Shown: positions 7,268 to 15,133 of the stretch, in pieces
Layout: each line of letters opens with the position of its first letter
Position numbering within the stretch: position 1 is the first letter of the stretch
DNA from: Chloroflexota bacterium
GTDB taxonomy: Bacteria > Chloroflexota > Dehalococcoidia > Lucifugimonadales > UBA2985
Direction: 5' to 3'
Length of the DNA: 52,709 bases
Assembly: GCA_027622595.1 (NCBI GenBank)
Contig: JAQBZZ010000006.1
Location: 1 to 52,709, forward strand
The notes under the pieces: model-generated
Databases searched by the model: none
Told to the model about the DNA's origin: nothing
The model's input: only the letters and a program-made list of their open reading frames with translations
Made by a program: the position numbers and the translations under genes

Positions 7268-8578
7268 CTATTCCTCTACCCGCAAAAAATTGCCGATCTC
7301 TCTCACCATTTCCAGCTTCTCCAGTTCCTTCAAAGCCTGTTGGACATCCTTTTCTCGGGAAGGATGTGTAGTTATGACCAACTCCGCTGTCTGGTCTCTG
7401 TGGTCCGCCTCTTTCTGCATTACTGAGGCGATGCTTATCTGGAGATTCCCAAGTATAGCGGCCATTTGGGCAAGCACCCCGGCCTGGTCTGACACGGTTA
7501 CCCGAATGTAATAGCGAGTTACCAGGTCGGAAATGGAACGAAGTGTCATCACCCTATCCAGGGTAATAAGGCTGCTGGAGGGTAGTTCCCTGGCGATGTT
7601 CGACGCCGCTTCCAGGACGTTTCCCACCACAGCACTGGTGGTTGGCATTGAACCGGCACCGGGGCCGTGGAAAAGCACCCTGCCAACCAGGTCTCCCTCC
7701 ACTTCAACGGCATTCAACACACCATCCACCTTGGCAAGAGGCGCTTCCTTGGGGATGAGTACCGGGTGTACACGAGCCTCCAACTGGCCGCCCTCACTCC
7801 TGGCAATGGCCATCAGCTTTATGACGTACCCCAGTTCGCGTGCGTAGCGGAAGTCTCTGGCTGCGAGGCGAGAGATACCCTCCCGATATACGTCCTTGGC
7901 AGCCACCTTGGTCTGAAAGGCAAGCGAGGCCAGGATTGCCAGCTTGTAGCCGGCGTCGATTCCTTCCACATCGTTGGTGGGGTCTGCCTCGGCGTATCCA
8001 AGTTCCTGGGCCTCCTTGAGTGCCTCATCAAACTCCATGTTCTCGTAGGTCATTTTGGTTAGTATGTAGTTGGTGGTGCCATTTATAATGGCGCGGATGG
8101 CCGTTATCTCGTTGCCCCTGAGGTCCTTGGTCAACGGCCCTAGTATGGGGATGCCGCCTCCAACGCTAGCCTCGAAGAGAAGCTGGACGCAATTCTTGTT
8201 GGCAAGCTCCAACAGCTCAGGGCCGTGTTTGGCCATCACTTCTTTGTTGGCGGTGACCACAGACTTACCCTCCTGCAGGGCCTTGCGCAGATAGTCCAGT
8301 GCGGGCATTTCTCCCCCCATTGCCTCCACAACTATGTGTACTTGAGGGTCTTCCAGGATATGTGAAGGATCAGTGGTTAAGAGGCCCTTTGGCACCTCTA
8401 CGGCCCTTGGTTTATCCTGGTCCTTGACCAGGATTCGGGTGATATGAACAGCACACCCTACCTGTTTGGTAATGAGCGCACTCTTCTGTGTCAGGGCTTT
8501 CAGCACCCCGCTTCCCACCACTCCCAGGCCCAAAAGGCCCACATTTATGGACCTGTCCTTGGGGTTTACATTCTTCAT
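7268..8578 (-). CDS. hom: Homoserine dehydrogenase
   Basis: Reduces aspartate semialdehyde to homoserine with NAD(P)H. The 436-residue, three-domain form is seen: an N-terminal dinucleotide fold (GLLGLGVVGSGVL), the catalytic region (VVTANKEVMAKHG, GTTNYILTKM, GYAEADPTNDVEGIDAGYKLAILASLAF), and a C-terminal ACT domain (YYIRVTVSDQAGVLAQMAAIL) that usually gives threonine feedback inhibition. Its ATG overlaps the TAA stop of the upstream isomerase gene (TAATG), so translation is likely coupled. Gene order isomerase-hom-thrC on one strand suggests one operon. Confidence 0.95.
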   Translation of the reverse strand: MKNVNPKDRSINVGLLGLGVVGSGVLKALTQKSALITKQVGCAVHITRILVKDQDKPRAVEVPKGLLTTDPSHILEDPQVHIVVEAMGGEMPALDYLRKALQEGKSVVTANKEVMAKHGPELLELANKNCVQLLFEASVGGGIPILGPLTKDLRGNEITAIRAIINGTTNYILTKMTYENMEFDEALKEAQELGYAEADPTNDVEGIDAGYKLAILASLAFQTKVAAKDVYREGISRLAARDFRYARELGYVIKLMAIARSEGGQLEARVHPVLIPKEAPLAKVDGVLNAVEVEGDLVGRVLFHGPGAGSMPTTSAVVGNVLEAASNIARELPSSSLITLDRVMTLRSISDLVTRYYIRVTVSDQAGVLAQMAAILGNLQISIASVMQKEADHRDQTAELVITTHPSREKDVQQALKELEKLEMVREIGNFLRVEE

Positions 8579-9654
8579 TATTTGAATGCTGAGTCACGAA
8601 TTTGTTTAACCAACCAGTCGTACTGCCAGTCGCAAGCCCCGCCCGCAGACCCGCTGCCGAAGCACGAGCTTATGCGGTGGTTCCCACGCTCATCAAATAA
8701 CCACTGTTGGAGAGCGGCCTCTTTCAAACGGTTCATCATCTCAGGTTCTACGTCTTTTTCCTCTTCGAACTCGGAGACCTTGAAGAAATAGGTGAAGTCC
8801 CCGGTGCTCACCGCATCGCTTGTCTCGCCCGGCTCAAGGGCGAATATGTCTTTGTCCAGAGTACCGAAGGCACCCTCTGGGACCCAGCCGTACAAGCCCC
8901 CGTTCGCCGCGGTGTTACGGTCCTCTGAGAACGCCTCTGCCAGGGCACCGAAGTCCGCTCCAGCCTGTAGACCTACGGACACTTGTTGGACGGATTCCTG
9001 GGCCTGAGCAATGGCCTCATCTCCCTCCGACAGCCTGGAGGAAATGACTATCCAGGACAGATTGGCCTGCTTGGCGACGGTTGGGATGTCTTCACCCAGG
9101 ACTTCTCTTAGCTTGGCTCGAAGGAGAGAAGCCTCGACGAAGCTCCGATGCTCCTTTTTAGATAGGTTGGAGGTGTCGAGAAATTGCGTGTATGCCTCAT
9201 TGAACTCCCTGTCCAGTTGGTCTGGAGGAACATCAATTAGGTCTGGTGAACTGCCAATAATTCTGTCCCTTACCTCTTGGTCTACATCTGAGGAGTCCAC
9301 CGTGATGCCCTTGCTAATTGCACCGCTTCTAACAAGCTCATCTTGCTGCAACTGCTGCATCAACAGGAATGGCTCAACGCTCAGGTCAACCTGCGCGCCA
9401 AGGGCCTCCAGCCCCTTCAGGTACTTGGTCACGAAGCCAAGGGTGAATTTAGCATCATCCACCTGCAGCACCACACTTCTTGGCGGGGCGATGAAATTGG
9501 ACCAATAACCGTAAGCTGGAATGGCCAGAATGAAGAGAACGGCGATGATGCCAGCTACAATGAGCGCCCGCTGTTTGCTTTGCTCTCTTTGCAGCTTGGA
9601 CTGGTGCCGCCTCTGGCTCGGGCGAACTATTCCGGGGTTTCTCTGTCTTGCCAT
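8578..9654 (-). CDS. Membrane-anchored parvulin-type peptidyl-prolyl isomerase
   Basis: A 358-residue PrsA/SurA-like foldase. It has a basic cytoplasmic N-terminus (residues 1-28, many Arg/Lys), one membrane helix (about 29-50), a helical SurA-N-like region with IDVPPDQLDREFNEAY, and a parvulin (rotamase) domain at about 195-295 with FGALAEAFSED, NGGLYGWVPEGAF and LEPGETSDAV. A tail of about 60 residues follows, with two cysteines (SSCFGSGSAGGACDW) that could form a disulfide outside the membrane. It is expected to fold secreted proteins at the outer face of the membrane. It is the first gene of the run into hom and thrC, an unexpected partner for amino-acid genes. Confidence 0.85.
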   Translation of the reverse strand: MARQRNPGIVRPSQRRHQSKLQREQSKQRALIVAGIIAVLFILAIPAYGYWSNFIAPPRSVVLQVDDAKFTLGFVTKYLKGLEALGAQVDLSVEPFLLMQQLQQDELVRSGAISKGITVDSSDVDQEVRDRIIGSSPDLIDVPPDQLDREFNEAYTQFLDTSNLSKKEHRSFVEASLLRAKLREVLGEDIPTVAKQANLSWIVISSRLSEGDEAIAQAQESVQQVSVGLQAGADFGALAEAFSEDRNTAANGGLYGWVPEGAFGTLDKDIFALEPGETSDAVSTGDFTYFFKVSEFEEEKDVEPEMMNRLKEAALQQWLFDERGNHRISSCFGSGSAGGACDWQYDWLVKQIRDSAFK

Positions 9655-9747
9655 ATCTCTTGTTCTGTATCTACGGTAGACCTAGCACGCAGTGTGTGAG
9701 CGATGTTTCACCATCAGTAACCAACCTATACGGGTGAGAGGCGGGGG

Positions 9748-10059
9748 CTAAGCGTACGCTTCCCTCTCCGTGCGAATTTGCCCCTGAATAAATGGGAGTA
9801 GGGCTAAGTGCCTTGCTCTCTTGATTGCTAGGGAAAGAGCACGTTGGTGCTTGGCGCATGTGCCTGTCTTGCGTCGCGGCTCCATGCGAGCTCTTTCGGA
9901 GATGTAGCGGCGAATTCTAGGCACATCCTTGTAGTTTATCTCCGACACGTGATCCACGCAAAAGCCGCAAACTCTGCGCCTGGTGAAAAACCTGGGCCTT
10001 CCACGTCTTCTGGCATTTCCTGTATTTCCTGTATTTCCTGGACTGAACCTACTAACCAT
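9748..10059 (-). CDS. rpsR: 30S ribosomal protein S18
   Basis: Binds the 30S platform as an S6 partner. Core signature residues are present: [28 protein letters not shown]-type block ([14 protein letters not shown]), and [23 protein letters not shown]. At 103 residues it is longer than the usual 75-90. The excess is an N-terminal stretch ([21 protein letters not shown]) in which GNT repeats are coded by a 9-base tandem repeat (ATTTCCTGT on the plus strand, 10015-10040). GGAG lies upstream of the ATG. It is third in the conserved rpsF-ssb-rpsR operon. Confidence 0.95.
   Translation of the reverse strand: MVSRFSPGNTGNTGNARRRGRPRFFTRRRVCGFCVDHVSEINYKDVPRIRRYISERARMEPRRKTGTCAKHQRALSLAIKRARHLALLPFIQGQIRTEREAYA
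10015..10040. repeat. 9-base tandem repeat in the rpsR 5' coding region
   Basis: ATTTCCTGT occurs at 10015-10023 and 10024-10032, then a partial copy to 10040. In the gene it codes repeated Gly-Asn-Thr in the non-conserved S18 N-terminus. The unit is a multiple of three, so copy-number change keeps the frame. Confidence 0.8.
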
Positions 10060-10115
10060 TGGTTTGTGTTGCTCCTATACTTAATTTACGAGGAATATCC
10101 TGATTTGGATGCTTT

Positions 10116-10517
10116 CTAGAATGGTAAATCTTCCGCTTCTAGAGGAGGCTCGCCTTGTTGCTCCTCCGTAGAGGATTGACCAGTGGACTGCCTGTCAAGG
10201 AACAGTACGCGATCGGCAATAATCTCATTGCGGAAACGGGTCTGTCCATCGTTCCCCTCCCAGGAATGGCTGTGGAGCCGCCCGTCCACGTAGGCACGGC
10301 GTCCCTTGTTCAGGTACTGATTGCATAGTTCCGCTAGCTGGTTCCAAGCGACAACTGTAAACCATTCTGTGTCTTGCTGCTTTTCCCCATCGGAACTTGT
10401 GTATGTCCTGGTGGTGGCGATACGAAAAGATGTCACTGGATTGCCGTTGGGTGTATAGCGCATCTCAGGGTCTGTCCCAAGATTGCCAATCACCATCATC
10501 CTGTTCAATCCAACCAT
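10116..10517 (-). CDS. ssb: Single-stranded DNA-binding protein
   Basis: Tetrameric SSB that coats single-stranded DNA in replication and repair. The OB-fold domain spans about residues 1-105 (MVGLNRMMVIGNLGTDPEMRYTPNG, WFTVVAWNQLAELCNQYLNKGRRAYVDGRLHSHSWEG). A short Q/E/S-rich linker leads to the acidic tip EDLPF, which normally docks partner proteins. The 133-residue length is slightly short because the linker is brief. It sits 42 bases downstream of rpsF and 56 bases before rpsR, the usual arrangement. Confidence 0.96.
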   Translation of the reverse strand: MVGLNRMMVIGNLGTDPEMRYTPNGNPVTSFRIATTRTYTSSDGEKQQDTEWFTVVAWNQLAELCNQYLNKGRRAYVDGRLHSHSWEGNDGQTRFRNEIIADRVLFLDRQSTGQSSTEEQQGEPPLEAEDLPF

Positions 10518-10559
10518 ATCGTTGCTCCTTTCCCAGTCCCACTTAGCACCACAGGGCTG

Positions 10560-11171
10560 CTATGTGCCTTTCTCTTTCTTTTCCTCCTGAGGCTCTTGCT
10601 CCTCATCTGTGGGTGCGGGCTCGTCCTCAACAACGGCAACCTGGTCTTCGACGGGAGCCGCGGGCTCGTCTTCAACGACGGTGACCTGGTCTTCGGCGGG
10701 GGCCACAGGCTCGTCCTCAACGACGGCGACCTGGTCTTCGATGGGGGCCACAAGCTCATCTGCTGCAACAGCAACTGAGGCTTCCTGAGCGGCTCCCTCT
10801 TCAACAACTGCGGGTGCTTCCGGAGAAACGACTGCGGCAACCTCCGCAGTCGTCTCTGGCGGCGGCTCTTTTACTTCCGGAATGGCGTCTATCTTAACCA
10901 GGAGATGCCTCAATACATATTCTGAAAGCAGTATGCTGGCTTCCAGGTCGTTTGTGTATTGGGGTTCCATCTCCAGATGGGTAAGCACGTAATTTCCTTC
11001 GTTGTGGTTCTTAATTGGGTATGCCAACCGCCTCAGTCTGCCCCATCTTTCCTGGCGGACGACGCTGCCGCCGCGTTCGCTGACGTAGTGGTTTACCCGG
11101 TCCAATGTGGCCGATATCTGCTCCTCATCTACCTGGGGTGCCACCACCATCATTAGTTCGTAGTATCTCAA
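10560..11171 (-). CDS. rpsF: 30S ribosomal protein S6 with an acidic repeat tail
   Basis: Residues 1-97 form a normal S6 domain (RYYELMMVVAPQVDEEQ, ERWGRLRRLAYPIKNHNEGNYVL, LSEYVLRHLLVKID). The family usually ends near 95-100 residues, but this protein runs to 203. Residues 98-203 are rich in Ala, Val, Pro, Glu and Asp, and include three 15-residue repeats (consensus DEPVAPxEDQVxVVE, residues 138-182) plus a degenerate fourth. The tail ends EEQEPQEEKKEKGT. The start is TTG, supported by GGGAG 8 bases upstream. It is first in rpsF-ssb-rpsR. The tail is strongly negative, unlike typical ribosomal-protein extensions; its role is unknown. Confidence 0.93.
   Translation of the reverse strand: MRYYELMMVVAPQVDEEQISATLDRVNHYVSERGGSVVRQERWGRLRRLAYPIKNHNEGNYVLTHLEMEPQYTNDLEASILLSEYVLRHLLVKIDAIPEVKEPPPETTAEVAAVVSPEAPAVVEEGAAQEASVAVAADELVAPIEDQVAVVEDEPVAPAEDQVTVVEDEPAAPVEDQVAVVEDEPAPTDEEQEPQEEKKEKGT
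10626..10760. repeat. Three 45-base in-frame repeats in rpsF
   Basis: Three tandem copies of a 45-base unit code DELVAPIEDQVAVVE, DEPVAPAEDQVTVVE and DEPAAPVEDQVAVVE. A fourth, diverged copy follows. The copies differ mostly by single substitutions, which points to recent duplication. Confidence 0.85.
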
Positions 11172-11183
11172 CGTGATTCTCCC

Positions 11184-11200
11184 GGCTTATTCAACAAGCC
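11184..11200 (-). promoter_or_regulatory. Hairpin in the rpsF 5' leader
   Basis: GGCTT/AAGCC arms with a 7-base loop sit directly before the GGGAG ribosome binding site of rpsF, inside a predicted leader of about 57 bases. In many bacteria the S6:S18 complex binds a leader structure upstream of rpsF to repress its own operon. This stem is in the right place and is followed by CCGG, but the match to the known motif is too slight to be certain. Confidence 0.3.
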
Positions 11201-11234
11201 ACTCCTATCTCATCTCATTTTGTGACGTGGGGGT

Positions 11235-11263
11235 ATTATAGCACTGCACCAGTCAGGCGACAA
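11235..11263 (-). promoter_or_regulatory. Promoter of rpsF-ssb-rpsR
   Basis: On the minus strand TTGTCG (11263-11258) and TATAAT (11240-11235) are 17 bases apart, about 64 bases upstream of the rpsF start. The -35 box lies only about 11 bases past the glyA stop codon, so the operon has its own promoter. Confidence 0.65.
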
Positions 11264-11273
11264 CGAAATCCTG

Positions 11274-12518
11274 TCAAGTGTCCAAACCAGGGACCATAAA
11301 CCTGGACGTCATTGCCTCCACGTCCCCTCTGATCTCCTTCTCTACCGCCTCATCCTCCATATTGGACAGCGCCTTTACGATGAGTCGTGCTATCTCTCTC
11401 ATCTCCTGGGTGCCGAACCCTCGACTGGTGACAGAGGGGGTGCCCAACCGCAGGCCGCTGGTGACTCTGGGAGGGCGGGTATCGAAGGGTATGGCGTTTT
11501 TGTTCACCGTAATATTCATCTTGCTCAGGGCTGCTTCCGCCTCCTGGCCGGTGACACCCATAGGCGTCAGGTCTACCAGTACCATGTGGTTGTCCGTTCC
11601 ACCGGATACCACCCTCAGGCCGCCTTCTACAAGGCCTTTGGCAAGGGTCTGGGCGTTCTCGACCACCGAGAGCTGGTATTCGCGGAACTCGGGCTGTGCC
11701 GCCTCGCTAAAGGCGACGGCCTTGGCGGCAATGATGTGCATGAGAGGACCACCCTGGGTCTGGGGAAAGACTGCCCGGTCTATTGCCCGCCCCAACTCCG
11801 GTGTCGAAAGTATGAACGCTCCCCTTGGCCCGCGCAGGGTCTTGTGCGTGGTTGATGTGACCACTTGAGCATGGGGCAGGGGAGACGGATGCACTCCCGC
11901 TGCAATGAGGCCGGATATATGAGCCATATCCACCATTAGAGTGGCCCCCACTTTGTCGGCTATCTGACGGAATCTCGGAAAATCGATGGTCCTTGGGTAA
12001 GCTGTATACCCGGCGACGATGACCTTGGGCTTGTGCTCTTGGGCAAGGCGTTCCACTTCGTCATAGTCCACGTACTCCGTTTCCCGGTCAACGCCGTAGG
12101 CTATGAAGTTGTACAGTTTGCCGGAGAAGTTCACCGGGCTGCCGTGGGTGAGGTGGCCTCCCTGGTCCAGACGCATTCCCAACACCGTGTCTCCAGGCTC
12201 CAAAAGGGCAAAATAAGCTGCCATGTTTGCCTGTGCCCCGCTATGTGGCTGTACGTTGGCATACTCTGCCCCAAAAAGCGCCTGTGCCCTGTCTATGGCC
12301 AGTTGTTCGACGATGTCCACGTACTCGCAGCCGCCGTAGTAGCGCCGTCCGGGGTATCCTTCGGCGTACTTGTTGGTGAGGTGAGAACCCTGGGCCTCAA
12401 GCACTGCCTTGCTGACGTAGTTCTCGGAGGCGATGAGGACTATGCTTTTCCGCTGCCTTTCGGCCTCCTTCTCAATGGCTAGTGCGACATCCGGGTCACT
12501 TAATTTCAAAACGCCCAT
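11274..12518 (-). CDS. glyA: Serine hydroxymethyltransferase
   Basis: PLP enzyme interconverting serine and glycine while charging tetrahydrofolate, the main cytoplasmic source of one-carbon units. The length (414) is normal. Seen: [60 protein letters not shown], and the PLP lysine in [13 protein letters not shown] (K226). The ATG is preceded by AAGGAGG. Upstream lies a structured 190-base leader (see 12558-12658). It ends just before the rpsF promoter. Confidence 0.97.
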   Translation of the reverse strand: MGVLKLSDPDVALAIEKEAERQRKSIVLIASENYVSKAVLEAQGSHLTNKYAEGYPGRRYYGGCEYVDIVEQLAIDRAQALFGAEYANVQPHSGAQANMAAYFALLEPGDTVLGMRLDQGGHLTHGSPVNFSGKLYNFIAYGVDRETEYVDYDEVERLAQEHKPKVIVAGYTAYPRTIDFPRFRQIADKVGATLMVDMAHISGLIAAGVHPSPLPHAQVVTSTTHKTLRGPRGAFILSTPELGRAIDRAVFPQTQGGPLMHIIAAKAVAFSEAAQPEFREYQLSVVENAQTLAKGLVEGGLRVVSGGTDNHMVLVDLTPMGVTGQEAEAALSKMNITVNKNAIPFDTRPPRVTSGLRLGTPSVTSRGFGTQEMREIARLIVKALSNMEDEAVEKEIRGDVEAMTSRFMVPGLDT

Positions 12519-12557
12519 GATACCTCCTTACCAGCCCTCACAATTACTCAAATGCAA

Positions 12558-12592
12558 CGAGAGCCAGGCAGCCCCTGTCGCCATAGCTCTCG
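12558..12592 (-). promoter_or_regulatory. Structured leader hairpin upstream of glyA
   Basis: A perfect 7-base stem (CGAGAGC 12558-12564 / GCTCTCG 12586-12592) encloses a 21-base loop containing a second stem (CAGG/CCTG). It starts about 40 bases upstream of the glyA ATG. glyA leaders often carry ZTP, glycine or THF riboswitches. I looked for the pfl/ZTP and glycine consensus blocks and did not find them, so the element is left unclassified. Confidence 0.4.
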
Positions 12593-12626
12593 CCCGGCAG
12601 ATTCTTTTGTCCTTTTTGTCCCCGAC

Positions 12627-12658
12627 AAGCCCCTCCCCCGCTCGGCGGGCAGGGGCTT
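12627..12658. terminator. GC-rich hairpin between hpf and glyA
   Basis: AAGCCCCT (12627-12634) pairs with AGGGGCTT (12651-12658), with an inner CCCGC/GCGGG stem and a 3-base loop. It lies 50 bases past the hpf stop on the minus strand and is the likely 3' end of hpf. No U-tract follows on the minus strand. Confidence 0.5.
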
Positions 12659-12708
12659 TCACCTAGCCTAGTTTAGGGAAGGGCACTTGGCCTGTCAACG
12701 CCATCTAC

Positions 12709-13281
12709 CTATATAAGATCCGGCTCCAGCAAGCCGTAACCTCCGTTTACTCGTCTATAGAGGACGTTGTACTCACTGGTGTCGATATTGTAGAAAAAGA
12801 AGAAGTCGTGCCCAAGCAGCTCCATCTGGTTTTTGGCCTCATCCACGGGCATGGGTTTCATGATGAACCGTTTCACGCGCGCAAGCCCATTGCTTTCAAC
12901 GGAGGATTCCTCATCCTGCCGGATTTCAGTAGCTTGCGGGTCCCTTATGGTTGCGGACTTTTCGGACTTCCTGACCTGCTCGCTCTTGTACATCCTGCCT
13001 TTGAGCCTGCGCACCCTGCCGTCCAACGTCTCGGCCACTGCGTCGATGGCCGCGTTGATGGTTGGCGCTCTCTCTTCGCCGCGCAGGATTGTCCCGTTAA
13101 AGTTCAGAGTGATCTGGGCGACTATCCTGTCCTGCTGAGAGCGGGTGTTCTCCATGGTCAACTCCACTCTGGCCTCGCCTATGTTGTCGAGGAGGCGGCT
13201 CAGCCGGTCCAGTTTCTTGGTGATATAGCTCTTGGAACTCTCGGAGACGGTGAGATTCTTCCCCCGTATTTCTGCGTCCAT
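12709..13281 (-). CDS. hpf: Long-form ribosome hibernation promoting factor
   Basis: Binds the 30S decoding region and dimerises 70S ribosomes into inactive 100S particles in slow growth. The N-terminal S30AE domain (MDAEIRGKNLTVSESSKSYITKKLDRL, through GRVRRLKGRMYKSE) is followed by a linker and the C-terminal dimerisation domain (KRFIMKPMPVDEAKNQMELLGHDFFFFYN, YNVLYRRVNGGYGLLEPDL). The ORF track begins at 13326, but the first 15 residues (MPLIQDREEERKRGR) are translated from a purine-rich repeat that is better read as the ribosome binding site. The conserved domain begins at the ATG at 13281, giving 190 residues. It has its own promoter. Confidence 0.93.
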   Translation of the reverse strand: MDAEIRGKNLTVSESSKSYITKKLDRLSRLLDNIGEARVELTMENTRSQQDRIVAQITLNFNGTILRGEERAPTINAAIDAVAETLDGRVRRLKGRMYKSEQVRKSEKSATIRDPQATEIRQDEESSVESNGLARVKRFIMKPMPVDEAKNQMELLGHDFFFFYNIDTSEYNVLYRRVNGGYGLLEPDLI

Positions 13282-13282
13282 T

Positions 13283-13306
13283 CTTCCTCTCTTCCTCTCT
13301 TCCTCT
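13283..13306. repeat. Three 8-base tandem repeats at the hpf ribosome binding site
   Basis: CTTCCTCT is repeated perfectly at 13283-13290, 13291-13298 and 13299-13306. Read on the hpf strand this is AGAGGAAG three times, ending 1 base before the ATG. It therefore supplies several overlapping Shine-Dalgarno-like sites. Confidence 0.85.
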
Positions 13307-13372
13307 CTGTCCTGTATCAGGGGCAATTATGTACCTGGCTATCCACATGATGCCAGGATGTTCTATACATAT

Positions 13373-13401
13373 ATTCTATTTGAAGTTGGGGCTTCCCTCA
13401 A
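13373..13401 (-). promoter_or_regulatory. Promoter of hpf
   Basis: On the minus strand TTGAGG (13401-13396) and TAGAAT (13378-13373) are separated by 17 bases, about 92 bases upstream of the hpf ATG. The -35 box is embedded in an inverted repeat (TTCCC-TTGA-GGGAA), which could be a regulator site or the 3' end of comF. Confidence 0.5.
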
Positions 13402-13452
13402 GGGAACAGTTCTGGAAATGCCCGTGGTAGGCATGATTGGGTGATCTATTCT

Positions 13453-14184
13453 CTAGGATTCCCGCGCCAGGGTCAGACCCCATACGGCGGCGGCTCCCGC
13501 TTCCTTGAGGGCCAGAGCGCAGGCCTCCAGGGTGGCGCCCGTGGTGCAAACGTCATCCACCAGCACCACCTCCAATCCTTCCATCAGAAATGGATTGGGA
13601 CAGCGGAATGAGCCTTGAACGTTGGCCCTTCTCTCTTGGGCTGTGGAGCTTTTGGCCTGCGGAGGCCCGTTGCTTACGCGGAAGAGCGCCTGTGGGACGA
13701 CTGCGATTCCGAGTTTCGCACCTATTTCTTTGGCCAACAGGTGTGCTTGGTTGTACCCGCGTTGTTTCTCGCGCTGCCGGTGCAACGGGACCGGCACGAG
13801 GACTCGCGCCGGCGCTTGCTGCGAACTATTTTGTAAATTATGCAAAACAAGGAAATCTGCCAGAAGTCCTCCCAGTACAGGAGCTATGGAGCGGAGGTTG
13901 TTGTACTTCACGCGGTGCACGGCCTCTCTGATTGTCCCTTCCATCAGGAACGGGGCGCGTATGCCGTCTATGGCCAGTGGCGATTCAAGGCAGCGGGCGC
14001 ACGTATTGCCGCGGGCGATTGGTTGAGCGCAACGCAGGCAGTAGGGAGCAACGAGCCGCGGTAGGGAATCGAGGCAGGTGGAGCAGAGGAAACGTCCTTC
14101 GCTGTTGCAGCCAACGCACCTGGGTGGATAGAGCATGTCAAGGGACGCCGATGCCAGTTTTGTTATCCCGCCAAGTAAGCTCAC
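13453..14184 (-). CDS. comF: ComF-family phosphoribosyltransferase-like protein
   Basis: A 243-residue protein of the ComF/GntX group, linked to DNA uptake in competent bacteria and related to type I phosphoribosyltransferases. The N-terminal zinc-ribbon-like region has four Cys pairs (CVGC, CSTC, CLRC, CARC). Family blocks follow: IREAVHRVKYNNLRSIAPVLG, LVPVPLHRQREKQRGYNQAHLLAKEIG, and the PRPP loop VVLVDDVCTTGATLEAC. No other competence genes are nearby. The gene is followed by hpf on the same strand, which has its own promoter. Confidence 0.92.
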   Translation of the reverse strand: MSLLGGITKLASASLDMLYPPRCVGCNSEGRFLCSTCLDSLPRLVAPYCLRCAQPIARGNTCARCLESPLAIDGIRAPFLMEGTIREAVHRVKYNNLRSIAPVLGGLLADFLVLHNLQNSSQQAPARVLVPVPLHRQREKQRGYNQAHLLAKEIGAKLGIAVVPQALFRVSNGPPQAKSSTAQERRANVQGSFRCPNPFLMEGLEVVLVDDVCTTGATLEACALALKEAGAAAVWGLTLARES

Positions 14185-14295
14185 GGATCGCCCCCTACTA
14201 TCACTATGCTACCATTACTTTGAGACAGACGTCTTATGCAAAATGTCTTTTATTATGGAATTTTATGGAAACATTATAAGAATTTACCAAAGATT

Positions 14296-15015
14296 ATGAT
14301 AAAAGCTATTTTCTTCGACTTCTACAACACATTGGGCAAATTCGATCCGCCAAGGGAGGAGCTTCAGGCCAGGGCCTGCGGCGAGTTCGGCATCCAGGTC
14401 ACGCCCGAGGGCATTGCCAGAGGCTATGCCATGGCCGATGACTACATGGCTCGGGAGGCGGCACGACTGCCCCTGCGGGAACGGGATAGCCGGAATACGA
14501 AAGAATTCTTTGCCGAGTATCAACGCCTGATTCTAGAGGGCGCTGGGGTGCAGGTCTCTCACGAATTGGCGCTGAATGTAATCACACGGATCAGGGAGTT
14601 CCCCTACGATTACGCCCTCTTCGACGACGTTCTTCCCACGCTTGATATGCTCAAGAAACAGGGCATTACCCTGGCGCTACTGTCCAACAACGACGGCGAT
14701 ATAAACAAGCTGTGCGACGACCTTGGCCTATATCCACATTTGGACTTCGCGATTAATTCTCAGGATGTGGGCGCTGGCAAGCCCCACCCGCCCATTTTCT
14801 TGGAGGCCCTGAGCCGTGCTCAGGTGGAACCAGAGGAGGCTCTGTACGTGGGTGACCAGTATGAGACCGACGTGGAGGGCGCGCGTGGCGTCGGTATTCA
14901 CCCCGTGTTCCTCGACCGCGATGGCCTGAAGACCGATGTCCAGGACTGTCCCCGCATAGAGGGTCTGGCGGAGCTCGTGGACTTGGTGAGGAAGATGAAG
15001 GAAGGGGAGGGATAG
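14296..15015 (+). CDS. HAD-superfamily hydrolase
   Basis: A 239-residue haloacid-dehalogenase-fold enzyme with a helical cap domain after motif I. Motif I is FFDFYNTL (nucleophile D8), motif II LLSNNDGD, motif III lysine in GAGKPHPPIF, and motif IV YVGDQYETDVEGARG. The residue two after the nucleophile is Tyr (D-F-Y), as in L-2-haloacid dehalogenases, whereas phosphatases usually have Asp there. Motif IV is nevertheless phosphatase-like, so the substrate class is unclear. The ORF track starts at 14236, but the conserved fold begins at MIKAIFFDF (14296). Its ribosome binding site is weak. It diverges from comF. Confidence 0.8.
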   Translation: MIKAIFFDFYNTLGKFDPPREELQARACGEFGIQVTPEGIARGYAMADDYMAREAARLPLRERDSRNTKEFFAEYQRLILEGAGVQVSHELALNVITRIREFPYDYALFDDVLPTLDMLKKQGITLALLSNNDGDINKLCDDLGLYPHLDFAINSQDVGAGKPHPPIFLEALSRAQVEPEEALYVGDQYETDVEGARGVGIHPVFLDRDGLKTDVQDCPRIEGLAELVDLVRKMKEGEG

Positions 15016-15133
15016 AATAGTACCGGGTGTGGTGCAATCCGTTTATTATCTAGGGTATGAGTGTATACGATTGAACCACGATTGCATATTTAGTAACATG
15101 CCAAAGTCAGGCGTCAAATTGGAGATATATACC

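Noticed and set aside
12519-12708. ZTP (pfl), glycine or THF riboswitch before glyA
   Set aside because: The consensus blocks of these classes (for example CCGCCUGGGC of pfl) could not be found, so it is left as an unclassified hairpin.
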